Virus record (IMG/VR): IMGVR_UViG_3300042384_000061
Span: 1 to 21,454 of that record
Direction: 5' to 3' (one strand)
DNA length: 21,454 bases
From: a virus
Below, piece after piece: positions 1-7,686 of this stretch (position 1 is the first letter of the stretch; the number at the start of each line of letters is the position of its first letter). The notes beneath the pieces are model-generated. The model did not search any database and was not told where the DNA came from. It was given only the letters and a program-made list of their open reading frames with translations. Made by a program: the position numbers and the translations under genes.

Positions 1-500
1 TCTTGAGCAGCTTGTTTTTCTTCAGGAGACATTTCAGATAATGCAGTACGACCTTTAATTTCTTCGTATAACGCAGAAAGATTAGAAATTATTGATTCGT
101 GAAATTGTGGATTTTCTCCACCATTTACCTTAAGTGATTTTCTACCTTTGTTGTGCATGTCGTTACCTTTAAAGATAACTGCATCAGTTCCGTATGTATG
201 CGGACCGGCATCATCGTCAACTGAATTCTCATAATTATCGCCAATGACAATTTCACTATCGTCATGTTGGTCATCAGTTGGATCATTGTTGCTGCCAATA
301 CCTTTTAATACATCTATTAATTCACGAATGCCATCTGCACCTTTACTATTAATAGTAAGGTTCATGTTTAATGATTCTTCAGGTGGATGTCCACCTTGAA
401 TAATAGCTGCAGGCATTCCATCACATTCTTCCATTGCAGGGTCTATAGTTAACCCTTCATCAATTTGTTGCATTTTTTGCATTAATTCTTTAAAATCCAT
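1..500 (-). CDS. Conserved T4-like phage protein, C-terminus cut by window edge
   Basis: An open frame starts at ATG 500-498 and stays open to the window edge, giving at least 166 residues. The protein begins MDFKELMQKMQQIDEG, then has a segment with NMNLTINSKGADGIRELIDVL, an acidic Asp/Asn-rich middle, and a helical stretch with LSALYEEIKGR. I recall similar proteins of unknown function in marine T4-like phages, but cannot name a function. Its start overlaps the stop of the upstream 207-aa gene (TAATG), so the two are probably translationally coupled. The gene neighbourhood (gp16, gp4) suggests a head or packaging role. An I-x-E triplet (IDE) ends the N-terminal helix, which would fit a prohead-protease site, but this is weak. 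No transmembrane segment or enzyme motif was seen. Confidence 0.8.
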   Translation of the reverse strand, partial: MDFKELMQKMQQIDEGLTIDPAMEECDGMPAAIIQGGHPPEESLNMNLTINSKGADGIRELIDVLKGIGSNNDPTDDQHDDSEIVIGDNYENSVDDDAGPHTYGTDAVIFKGNDMHNKGRKSLKVNGGENPQFHESIISNLSALYEEIKGRTALSEMSPEEKQAAQ

Positions 501-1123
501 TAGTAGTTTCCTGTTTTAGAAGTTGGCAACGTAACTTGTCTAGATCCAATTGGGCTAATTATTCCAAGTGTTTTATCAACTTTTGCAGCTGTTGTTTTTT
601 CAACAGGTGCTTTTTTTGCTAACAATTTATCGTTAACACCTTTGTATTGCTCACCTTGATGTTTAACCTTGCTTAATTCTTTTAATAATGCTAGCTTATG
701 GGTTTCACCTACTAAATTTTGATTATTTTCTTTGTTATAATCTTTACCTAATAATGATTCACCTGTTTTTATATCATGCGCATGGTTGATATCAGTTTCG
801 GCGTCTTCTCTAAGATTTCGCACCCTTACACAACTTTGCGATACATTCATTGCTTCTGCAGCTAGGTATCTTATTTGAAAACTAGTTGCAGGATAAGTTA
901 ATGTAACATTATAAGTTGATACGTTAATGTTTTCGTGATCTGGAAAATCAACGTGAGACTCTTGAATAGGTGTGCGGGTGCCTTCTGAAAAAGATTCAAC
1001 TGTGAATTTTTCTAATGCACATTTAAGTTTATTAATTTGTTCATCTGCAGGTTCTCCTGCAATTTTAATTTTAAATTCATAAACTTGTTTTGATTCTAGT
1101 AAATGTTGTGTAAATGATTTCAT
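500..1123 (-). CDS. Putative internal head protein with capsid-targeting-like N-terminus
   Basis: 207 aa with no recognised enzymatic domain. The first ten residues, MKSFTQHLLE, resemble the capsid-targeting sequence of T4 internal proteins (MKTYQEFIAE). They end in an L-x-E triplet, the kind of site cut by the T4 prohead protease gp21. The rest is a soluble alpha/beta N-terminal part (to about residue 105, ending VRVRNLRED) followed by a charged, Lys-rich tail. Proteins starting MKSFxxxLxES recur, from memory, in cyanophage genomes as uncharacterised proteins. Start: ATG 1123-1121 with AAGGAT just upstream and an AATAAATA late-promoter-like box at 1149-1142. It lies between gp16 and the truncated gene at the left edge. 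A role as a protein packaged in the head is inference; the coding call itself is firm. Confidence 0.82.
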   Translation of the reverse strand: MKSFTQHLLESKQVYEFKIKIAGEPADEQINKLKCALEKFTVESFSEGTRTPIQESHVDFPDHENINVSTYNVTLTYPATSFQIRYLAAEAMNVSQSCVRVRNLREDAETDINHAHDIKTGESLLGKDYNKENNQNLVGETHKLALLKELSKVKHQGEQYKGVNDKLLAKKAPVEKTTAAKVDKTLGIISPIGSRQVTLPTSKTGNY

Positions 1124-1141
1124 AATATATCCTTGATACTA

Positions 1142-1149
1142 TATTTATT
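1142..1149 (-). promoter_or_regulatory. Possible T4-type late promoter (AATAAATA)
   Basis: The minus strand reads AATAAATA, one mismatch from the T4 late element TATAAATA. It lies 18 nt upstream of the ATG at 1123, overlapping the stop codon of gp16. With T4 geometry the transcript would start near 1136 and keep the AAGGAT ribosome site. It is weaker evidence than the exact matches at 7658, 16641 and 21082. Confidence 0.4.
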
Positions 1150-1621
1150 TCATATTCTTTAATTTTTCGATAAGACTATTCCTATCTGTAACAATATAGC
1201 CGTCACCTTGAATGTTAACGCCAGTATCTTCAGGATGTGTATCACTGTCTAACTTTTGTTTTTTAAGTTGAAGATCAATCATTTTAAGTTTTTTATCTAT
1301 TTTAGCAGATTTTGCATCAATTGCATTTTTAAGCATACTTGCTGCTACTTCAAATACGCGGCCGCTATACCGTGCTTCAACATTCATTCCTAAATCCATT
1401 AAGTCGTCATATGCATCAGTTGCACGCTGTGCTAGCGCATCAAACTCAGAATCACTAATATCGCCTAGGCCTTTTACTTGAGGTAATGCCGCAGATATTT
1501 TGTCAAATTCATCCATATTTCTAAATAGAGGAACAGTAGCAGGTGGTGGGGCAGGTGTATCGTCTTTTATAATTGTTTTACTTTCTGGTAAGTTTAGGAG
1601 CTCTTCCAATTTGCGGGTCAT
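1145..1621 (-). CDS. gp16: Terminase small subunit, T4 gp16-like
   Basis: 158 aa, close to T4 gp16 in size. In T4 this ring-forming subunit regulates packaging and recognises concatemeric DNA for the large terminase gp17. What is visible: a flexible Pro-rich N-terminus (residues 20-33), then a long helical hairpin from about 58 to 123 with the pattern FEVAASMLKNAIDAK...LKMIDLQLKKQK, and a short C-terminal tail ending DRNSLIEKLKNMK. That layout, including the final 'S-x-L-x-x-x-L' helix, matches marine T4-like small terminases as I remember them. Start ATG 1621 with GAGGAT upstream. It follows gp4 after 31 nt. The usual partner gp17 is not next to it in this window, which is unusual. Confidence 0.72.
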   Translation of the reverse strand: MTRKLEELLNLPESKTIIKDDTPAPPPATVPLFRNMDEFDKISAALPQVKGLGDISDSEFDALAQRATDAYDDLMDLGMNVEARYSGRVFEVAASMLKNAIDAKSAKIDKKLKMIDLQLKKQKLDSDTHPEDTGVNIQGDGYIVTDRNSLIEKLKNMK

Positions 1622-1652
1622 GAATTATCCTCATATAGTATAACTATTTAAG

Positions 1653-2093
1653 TTATTTAGAACCGTTATGAAAAATATCATTTTCATTTATGACTCTAAA
1701 TACTAACCCATTCTGTTTACAGTAGGACATTGCTGCTGCCCATTTAGCTTGATTTTTAATATACTGTGCTTGGTTGTATTTGTTTTTACCAACACGTTCT
1801 AATATGTGTTGACTTGCGGGTTTTATTTCAATTACTTCGTTGTGAATAATATGATTTTTATCTATGTATTGTATAAAAAAATCTGGAAGATAAATTGTAT
1901 TACGATTAGTTAATGGATCTCTATATGGTATAGTTATTGCTTCGCTTGCCCACTTTTGTATAGCAGGATTAGTATCGCACATATTCATAAAACTCATTTC
2001 CCATGAGCTTCTGTAATATGGAGTTTTCGTTCCTACATACTTTCCTGGATTTTTAGGTGTGTATTTACCTTTAGCAAATTTACGACTGCTCAT
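1653..2093 (-). CDS. gp4: Head completion nuclease, T4 gp4-like
   Basis: 146 aa (T4 gp4 is about 150). In T4, gp4 is needed after DNA packaging to make the head competent for tail joining. It has a restriction-endonuclease-like (TnsA-like) core. Family features visible: N-terminal KGKYTPKNPGKY, then YRSSWE (Glu32), IPYRDP, YLPDFF (Asp71), and EVIEIKP (Glu89-x-Lys91). Together these form the E...D...E-x-K arrangement of the PD-(D/E)XK fold. A following helix contains NQAKWAAAMSYC, also as in gp4. The start overlaps the stop of the upstream 122-aa gene by four bases (ATGA), indicating coupled translation. Confidence 0.87.
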   Translation of the reverse strand: MSSRKFAKGKYTPKNPGKYVGTKTPYYRSSWEMSFMNMCDTNPAIQKWASEAITIPYRDPLTNRNTIYLPDFFIQYIDKNHIIHNEVIEIKPASQHILERVGKNKYNQAQYIKNQAKWAAAMSYCKQNGLVFRVINENDIFHNGSK

Positions 2094-2458
2094 ACTAAGA
2101 TATTTCTCGTTTCGTACGAGTTATCACTTATACTAGTGCGATAGCCAACTAAACTTGTTTTTTCTCGATATGAATTTAAAATTTGAGCAACTACTGACGA
2201 CAGTTGCATAGTTGGTATAGATTTAAGAGTTTCTAATAACGTAAACACATTTACGTCATCAGATCTAGCTTGATTTAAAAGTACGATTGCAATAGATCTA
2301 GCACTCGTAATATCAAATTCACGACGTTGAAAAAAACCAATTACTGCATCAATTTCTGCAGCAGGAAATGATACTTCAGTTGTATAAAATTTATCAAAGA
2401 ATTGTTTAATTTCAGTTTCGCTAGCTGCTTGGGCCGGAGTTGGTAAATTAGTAATCAT
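2090..2458 (-). CDS. Small conserved protein of T4-like marine phages, function unknown
   Basis: 122 aa, soluble, mostly helical. A conserved-looking core runs from FFDKFYTTEVSFPAAEIDAV through GFFQRREFD, RSIAIVLLNQA, FTLLETLKS, SSVVAQILNSYREKTSLVGYR, and ends in YETRNILV. I recall near relatives in cyanomyoviruses next to the tail-tube-like gene, always annotated as unknown or structural. It sits 2 nt after the tail-tube-like protein and overlaps gp4 by four bases, so it is made with them. The tight coupling suggests an assembly partner or chaperone of the upstream tube-like protein, but no motif proves this. Start ATG 2458 with AGGA upstream. Confidence 0.78.
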   Translation of the reverse strand: MITNLPTPAQAASETEIKQFFDKFYTTEVSFPAAEIDAVIGFFQRREFDITSARSIAIVLLNQARSDDVNVFTLLETLKSIPTMQLSSVVAQILNSYREKTSLVGYRTSISDNSYETRNILV

Positions 2459-2460
2459 TG

Positions 2461-3516
2461 TTATTGTCCTACGGTATATTCTGGAGCAATAGTGTTAGTT
2501 GTTGTTCTTGGTACTACTGTCTGCAACAAATTAACTTGCGCTGCTTGGGTTCTTGATAATGCTGACGATTGCGGAAGAGAGACTCCTTGTAAACTGCCGG
2601 TTGTAAGTCCCGATGCTGCGTTATTAAATGCAGCACTTTTACTAGCAGCTGCAGATTTCTGAGCAGCAGTAGTATTATTAGTGTTAGTTGCTGATGTAGA
2701 GTCAGATGAGCCAAACCCGCCTGTTCTAGCAAATGATGGTGATGTTGATGTGTTAATATCTAACGACTGATCAGTTGTTAATGGTGACGGAGTCCAATCG
2801 TAATGAGACGATCCAAACCCTTCCATTCTTCCAGAGTCTACATATCCAGTATCGTACGATACTGCTTCATATGCAAGTTTCATTTCAAATCCGTGCGATG
2901 AAGAAGTTTCCGAATAAGCAACCTTTCCACCAGTCCACGATGTAATAATTGGGTTAACTAATGTATAACTAACATATTCATGTCTAGCCATTTGGTATAT
3001 AGTAATGTAATTAAAAAATGGTGCAATTCGGCCGTTATAACCGTATGGATTTTTAATATACGATGACGGTTTAGTTGCAGTTTTATTGTATGCACCCTTT
3101 GCAGTTGCAACTGTTGGGTCAGAATAATGATATTTGTAGTATGCTTGCCATAATTGATTTATTAATCCCATGTTGTCATCATGAAATGAAATTGATGACT
3201 CGCCGTACTTGTGCTGACACTGAACTACTTTCTTTCTATTGTATTGATTTAATGTTTCGTGGGTAACCGTATATGCAGGTAAATCAACTGACTTAACTAA
3301 TAAGTTAATTTCGTCTTTAAGAGTTTCTAGTAAACTAAAATTAAGATTTTTACCCTTAAATGCCGGCCAGTTGATATTAAATGCAACGTGGAATAAGAAC
3401 TTGTTTTTTGGAAGTAATCTAAAACTGTCGTCAACAAACGTCCTAGACGCGTGTTGTTGACATCTTATTTGTTGAAATGGATCTGTTTTTATAAGGTTAT
3501 TATCTGCGTATGCCAT
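2461..3516 (-). CDS. Tail-tube-fold protein, probably baseplate-tail tube junction (gp54/gp48 type)
   Basis: 351 aa. Residues about 35-225 have the T4-like tail-tube pattern: a strand FLFHVAFNINW, then VKSVDLPAYTVTHETLNQYN (inner-tube hairpin), ISFHDDN, LWQAYYKYHYSD, PFFNYITIYQMARHEY, YTLVNPIITSW and MKLAYEAVSYDTG. The C-terminal 120 residues are low-complexity Ser/Thr/Ala/Asn. A true tail tube gene (gp19) lies just upstream, so this is likelier a tube initiator or cap joining baseplate to tube; I cannot separate gp54 from gp48 by eye. It begins a new operon after the terminator at 3566-3591. No Shine-Dalgarno sequence precedes ATG 3516, and an in-frame stop at 3531-3529 rules out a longer start. 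The late-promoter-like box at 3529-3522 would put the transcript start on the ATG itself. Confidence 0.7.
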   Translation of the reverse strand: MAYADNNLIKTDPFQQIRCQQHASRTFVDDSFRLLPKNKFLFHVAFNINWPAFKGKNLNFSLLETLKDEINLLVKSVDLPAYTVTHETLNQYNRKKVVQCQHKYGESSISFHDDNMGLINQLWQAYYKYHYSDPTVATAKGAYNKTATKPSSYIKNPYGYNGRIAPFFNYITIYQMARHEYVSYTLVNPIITSWTGGKVAYSETSSSHGFEMKLAYEAVSYDTGYVDSGRMEGFGSSHYDWTPSPLTTDQSLDINTSTSPSFARTGGFGSSDSTSATNTNNTTAAQKSAAASKSAAFNNAASGLTTGSLQGVSLPQSSALSRTQAAQVNLLQTVVPRTTTNTIAPEYTVGQ

Positions 3517-3521
3517 ACATA

Positions 3522-3529
3522 TATTTATC
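3522..3529 (-). promoter_or_regulatory. Probable late promoter (GATAAATA) at head of tube-like/gp4/gp16 operon
   Basis: The minus strand reads GATAAATAT, identical to the two boxes between gp13 and gp14 and one mismatch from T4 TATAAATA. It lies after the terminator and directly before the first gene of the operon. With T4 spacing, +1 falls at 3516, the A of the start codon. Confidence 0.55.
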
Positions 3530-3565
3530 TATTTCATAAAGTGTATAGTTTATATTTTAGTCATA

Positions 3566-3591
3566 AAAAAGCCCGCATACACGGGCTTTTT
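3566..3591 (-). terminator. Rho-independent terminator after gp19
   Basis: A 10-bp stem (AAAAAGCCCG paired with CGGGCTTTTT, loop of 6 nt) is followed by T-rich sequence on the minus strand. It is placed 20 nt beyond the gp19 stop codon and before the late promoter of the next operon. A-tracts on the other side make it nearly symmetrical, but only minus-strand genes are nearby. Confidence 0.88.
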
Positions 3592-3610
3592 ATTATTATG
3601 TAGAGCTGTA

Positions 3611-4246
3611 TTACACAGCAGTACCAGTTCCGCCCACAGCACTAGTGCCGGGGTTTCTTGCAGTATCAGTTGCGCCAATGCCGCCGCCAACGATTTGAAC
3701 ACAGTTATCAGGTTGGATTACTAAATCAATCGTCATACCTGTACCTGCATCAGCATACGCTAACGCACCAAATGTAGTTGTAGTAATATAACAACCATAG
3801 CATTCCCATGTTTCTAATACGTTTGCTTCTGAGAAGTTACCAGCGTTACCACCATCTAGCATTTGAATTGTCATTTTAAATTTATAATCACCTGCTGCTG
3901 CAGCTGAACTTTGTTCAAAGAAATCAAATTGTTTTTGGTTTTGTTCGCCAACAATTTTGTTAACTACGCCAGTCGAATCGTCACGTAGTTTAACAGCAAC
4001 TGTGCCCCAGTTTGGTTTACCTGCATAATGGATGACACTATTGTATACATCAATTTTTTGATCAGGAAACGTAGCTGTCGGTCTAGCCGCTTCGACTATT
4101 TGTTTTGTTAACTCAGTAGTATCAGCTGATATACCTAAGCCATCAAATGTTACTTTAAATCGATATTTTAATTTAGGCATTAACATGCCTGTGTTATCAC
4201 CCCCGTTTATAGGGACTGAAAAGTGTGATAATGATGCAATTGACAT
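3611..4246 (-). CDS. gp19: Tail tube protein, T4 gp19-like
   Basis: 211 aa; T4 gp19 is 163. It forms the inner tube through which DNA passes. It follows the sheath gene by 12 nt, the same order as 18-19 in T4. Features visible: LKYRFKVTFDGLG (first strand), KQIVEAARPTATFPDQKIDVYNS with IHYAGKPNWGTVAVKLRDD (inner-face hairpin of the tube fold), KFKMTIQMLDGG, LETWECYGCYITTTTFG, and MTIDLVIQPDNCVQI. The C-terminal 25 residues are a Gly/Thr/Ala tail beyond the usual end. Start ATG 4246 has a strong AAGGAG at good spacing. No promoter is seen in front, so it is probably co-transcribed with gp18 and ends at the terminator at 3566-3591. Confidence 0.9.
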   Translation of the reverse strand: MSIASLSHFSVPINGGDNTGMLMPKLKYRFKVTFDGLGISADTTELTKQIVEAARPTATFPDQKIDVYNSVIHYAGKPNWGTVAVKLRDDSTGVVNKIVGEQNQKQFDFFEQSSAAAAGDYKFKMTIQMLDGGNAGNFSEANVLETWECYGCYITTTTFGALAYADAGTGMTIDLVIQPDNCVQIVGGGIGATDTARNPGTSAVGGTGTAV

Positions 4247-4258
4247 ATTTCTCTCTCC

Positions 4259-7200
4259 TTATCCTAGACCTTTAAGTTCGCCAGTATTTTTCAAACGCAA
4301 TGGAATGTAAATAAATTCCACAGCTTTTGTTGGTTCGATTGCAACATCAAGCCATAGTTCGCTACGATCGACTCTATCCGGTGTATTATTAGAACTATCA
4401 CACACTACAATATAATCGTAAATTGCACGTTGGCCCATTAATTCAATTAACATAGATTCTGCAGCATGTTTAATTTGTTTACGAGTTGCATCATCATTTG
4501 GTTCAAATAAATATGGTCTAGCTAATAATGCAAATTTTCTACGTAAATGAACTACTAAACGTGCAACGTTAATGCGGTCTAATGCACTTGCTGCCGAAGC
4601 ACGAGTGTATTGTCCCATATTAACTACACCAGAACCTGCAATAGATGTAAGCGCGTTAACTTTGATGCTAGCTAATGTATCACGTTGGCCGCCGTTTAAT
4701 GCAACTGTTTTAAATTCACCTTCGCTGTCTACATATCCAACCGCTGTTGCATTGTTAATAACACCTCTAGATGTTCCAGCTGGCGCAAACCAAGGATAAC
4801 TAATATTATCACTTAACGCAATTGTACGTAACATCATATAAGTTGGTGGAACAACAATGTTGTTTCCAATATTGTCACTTGAATAACCCCATGGATAAAA
4901 GAACGCCATATACGGATCAGCCGATACTAAACCATGATCATTATCTTCAACTGCAACATTTGTGTTGTTACCCCAGTTACTTAAAGAAGTAGCATCAGCA
5001 GTTAAACGAGCAGGTGCGTCAGCAAGTACAAACGCAGTAATACCACGATCATAATTTAAGATTTTTAATTCGCCTACTAACTCTGGATAACCAGGTGCTG
5101 CAATTAAATTAAGAACTCTTTCTTCTTCACGAATTTGTTGATTTGCATTAACTAACGCTTGCAATGACTGTACTACAACTTTACGTTGTGCAATACGACC
5201 AAATGCACCTGACCCATCTTCGTTATTAGCTGCTTCAGATACCCAACGAGATGTATAATACAATCCCATACTTTCGTTATTATATCTAGTGTTACGGGTT
5301 AATCTGTTAACATAGTTTGTGTGTAATCTTTTAACATTAAATCCGCTTCTACGCAAATTCCATAACAACATACCTTTTGGATATAATGCAGGATTTGGTG
5401 CATCGAAGTCTAAGAAGTTAGCTGCGTTTCTTTCGTCTACTGGTAGGTTAAGTCCGCCTAACAACGCAGTGATTGTTGCAGGAGTGTCTGTAGTACCAGA
5501 TGTATCCCATCTTGCATCAGCAAACAAAATACCATTTTCTGTAGATTGATCAGTTTTATCAACTAAATCCCATACCATAGTATACGAGTTAAATTTATAA
5601 ATCGTTGGGTAGTTGTCAGTATCTGAAGAATCAATCCACAAATCACCATTAACTAAATCATCTCCATTTTTTTGATAAAGAGGACGAGTTGGACTTACAA
5701 TTGGTCCAGATGCATCTGTAGATGATAATCCGTCACCTGGGTTATAGTTACGATAAGCTACCCAAGTAGTACCATTGTGTGCCATAATATCAACTTCTTC
5801 AATTTTTGAATCATACCACAATTGGCCATTAGATGGTCCAGCAGTTGGCTGTGTAGATTTTGGAGTAATAAATGATGATGTTTTATTAGATGTAAATTTT
5901 GTCCATAAGCTAGCAATAAACCATAATCCATTTGAATGTTCATAGAAGTTTGGTGTAGTTGTTGTAGAAAACAACGCACTAATTGGACTATTTGTTAAGT
6001 CTTGGAATTCAATGTCACCACCAGTTGCATGAATAATAGCAATTTTTGAAGTACCTACATGTACTGCAGACACGTTTGAAGTAGTTGACGGTGTGTTAAT
6101 TGCACTTAAGATAATATCAATAATAGCAGAAGTTGATGTATCTGCATTAATATGGAATGAAACTACTCTGCTTTTTAATGTTGAAGAACCTACTACGCTT
6201 TCATACAAGTTAAACGAATAGTCACCTGCAGTACCACTACCACCTGGAAAATTAGTAACACTAATGTCTTCAGATTCAATTCTAGTAGCACCTACGCCGC
6301 TACGACGATATACTGTAAATGTTGCAAGCGGATTTGGTGAGTCTTGTGTTTCGTTAGATTTAACATAATAAGTGCTACCTGCAATGTGCAAACCACCACC
6401 TGTTGGATCTAACCCTGCTAACGCAGCAGCACCTGTTGGGTATACAGAAACTGTTGAAGGAATCCACGATTTTGAAGCCGTTTTGTATGTATTAATGATA
6501 AAATCAGCGCCATTATTAATTGCAGTTGTTTTAATCCAAATAGATCCCGACGGTCTGTTGCTAACTGTATCGGTATTATCTTTTATTTTGAACAACGGAA
6601 CAGCTGTGTGTGCTGAAATTTGTAATGCAGGTGCTACATACGGTTTAGCAATAGTAACACCGAGTTTACTAGCAGTAAGTGTTTGAGTATCAGCAAAAGT
6701 AATATCTACACCTGTTGAATAAATTTCAAGTTTGTTGTTAATCAATGCAGCGGTAACGCCGTCAGATGCAAGAGCAGTGTTAGCATTAATTGCAGCAACT
6801 AATCCTGCAAAAGTAGTAATTGTACTACCTACGGTATCAAGTGCAATTTCAACTCCATTTAGAATAAATCCATCTAAAAGAATATCTAATTCAACAGCAG
6901 AACCTGAACCGATAACAGTTGGGCGGCTTGCTTTCCACTCAGATGAACCAACTTCTACCCAATTACCAGCAGCTGTGTTCGTTGCGTATTTTTTGTACCA
7001 CAATTTATTAAGACTTGATACTGCAACAATTGCGTATGAACCAGTTAACCCAACACTTGATTTAGGAGCAATGCTTCCATTTCCAAGTGTTTCAACTTGT
7101 GTTAACTCAGTAATAACTAATGGTACTACATTTTTAAATGTTTGCCCGTCAACATACGTTGCATCATAGCCATTCCATTCAAATACGCCCCAACGTGTAG

Positions 7201-7624
7201 AAGCTGTGTTTAACCAAACTGCGCCGTCAACTGGATCACTAGATGGCATTACTGCCGTAGCATTAAGTTGAGATAAATCAACACTTGCACGCGCAACATA
7301 TGCACGATTACTTACACCTAAGAAACTATACGCAGCTTGCAAACCGTATTCGTTTTGCTCGCCAGCGTGAATTGGATTGTTGTTTGTATCGGTTTTAAAA
7401 ATTGGAGTGCCGAATGTGTCCACTAAATCTTTTTGACTTGTAAGTAAATATACCTTACCGTCATTTTTTGCTAGAGTGCCTGGAGCAAAGCCTGTTCCAG
7501 ACCCTGTTAATTTATTTGAAGCAGAAGCGACAAAAATTAAAGGTATTGTACCGGCGTTGGATACTGTGTAAAAACTTTCATCAATAACAGATACGCTAAC
7601 GCCTGGTGAACTAAGTTGAGCCAT
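4259..7624 (-). CDS. gp18: Tail sheath protein, T4 gp18-like, greatly enlarged
   Basis: About 1121 aa, against 659 in T4. The sheath contracts to drive the tube through the cell envelope. The N-terminal core (SSPGVSVSVIDES, about 1-125) and C-terminal core (about 700-1121: RRKFALLARPYLFEPNDDAT, CDSSNNTPDRVDRSELWLDVAIEP) are clearly gp18. Between them are about 570 residues of added, surface-type sequence. It holds four short 'G-x-hydrophobic-W ... W' modules (near 133, 358, 598 and 659) and two stretches resembling flagellar IN-type repeats (near 246-323 and 490-555). I chose ATG 7624 (MAQLSSPG) because GGAG lies 9 nt upstream; the in-frame ATG at 7639 overlaps that ribosome site. An exact TATAAATA lies at 7665-7658. 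Confidence 0.93.
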   Translation of the reverse strand: MAQLSSPGVSVSVIDESFYTVSNAGTIPLIFVASASNKLTGSGTGFAPGTLAKNDGKVYLLTSQKDLVDTFGTPIFKTDTNNNPIHAGEQNEYGLQAAYSFLGVSNRAYVARASVDLSQLNATAVMPSSDPVDGAVWLNTASTRWGVFEWNGYDATYVDGQTFKNVVPLVITELTQVETLGNGSIAPKSSVGLTGSYAIVAVSSLNKLWYKKYATNTAAGNWVEVGSSEWKASRPTVIGSGSAVELDILLDGFILNGVEIALDTVGSTITTFAGLVAAINANTALASDGVTAALINNKLEIYSTGVDITFADTQTLTASKLGVTIAKPYVAPALQISAHTAVPLFKIKDNTDTVSNRPSGSIWIKTTAINNGADFIINTYKTASKSWIPSTVSVYPTGAAALAGLDPTGGGLHIAGSTYYVKSNETQDSPNPLATFTVYRRSGVGATRIESEDISVTNFPGGSGTAGDYSFNLYESVVGSSTLKSRVVSFHINADTSTSAIIDIILSAINTPSTTSNVSAVHVGTSKIAIIHATGGDIEFQDLTNSPISALFSTTTTPNFYEHSNGLWFIASLWTKFTSNKTSSFITPKSTQPTAGPSNGQLWYDSKIEEVDIMAHNGTTWVAYRNYNPGDGLSSTDASGPIVSPTRPLYQKNGDDLVNGDLWIDSSDTDNYPTIYKFNSYTMVWDLVDKTDQSTENGILFADARWDTSGTTDTPATITALLGGLNLPVDERNAANFLDFDAPNPALYPKGMLLWNLRRSGFNVKRLHTNYVNRLTRNTRYNNESMGLYYTSRWVSEAANNEDGSGAFGRIAQRKVVVQSLQALVNANQQIREEERVLNLIAAPGYPELVGELKILNYDRGITAFVLADAPARLTADATSLSNWGNNTNVAVEDNDHGLVSADPYMAFFYPWGYSSDNIGNNIVVPPTYMMLRTIALSDNISYPWFAPAGTSRGVINNATAVGYVDSEGEFKTVALNGGQRDTLASIKVNALTSIAGSGVVNMGQYTRASAASALDRINVARLVVHLRRKFALLARPYLFEPNDDATRKQIKHAAESMLIELMGQRAIYDYIVVCDSSNNTPDRVDRSELWLDVAIEPTKAVEFIYIPLRLKNTGELKGLG

Positions 7625-7657
7625 AATTATAATCTCCATATATACAAGTTCTAACTG

Positions 7658-7665
7658 TATTTATA
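7658..7665 (-). promoter_or_regulatory. T4-type late promoter for gp18-gp19
   Basis: Exact TATAAATA on the minus strand, 33 nt upstream of the sheath ATG. With T4 geometry the transcript starts near 7652 and carries a leader of about 28 nt including GGAG. Confidence 0.8.
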
Positions 7666-7686
7666 GTAAATTGTAATTTTATGGCG

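Noticed and set aside
1641-1655. TTAAATAG stretch before gp16 as a late promoter
   Set aside because: Two mismatches from TATAAATA in AT-rich sequence and gp16 is close behind gp4, so co-transcription is enough.
6372-7169. Plus-strand open frames opposite the sheath gene, and similar ones opposite the fibre genes
   Set aside because: They are antisense shadows of strongly coding genes, with no ribosome sites or recognisable protein features.
7625-7639. Longer sheath start at ATG 7639 (MEIIIM...)
   Set aside because: That ATG overlaps the GGAG ribosome site used by ATG 7624, and the MAQLSSPG start matches how sheath proteins begin.
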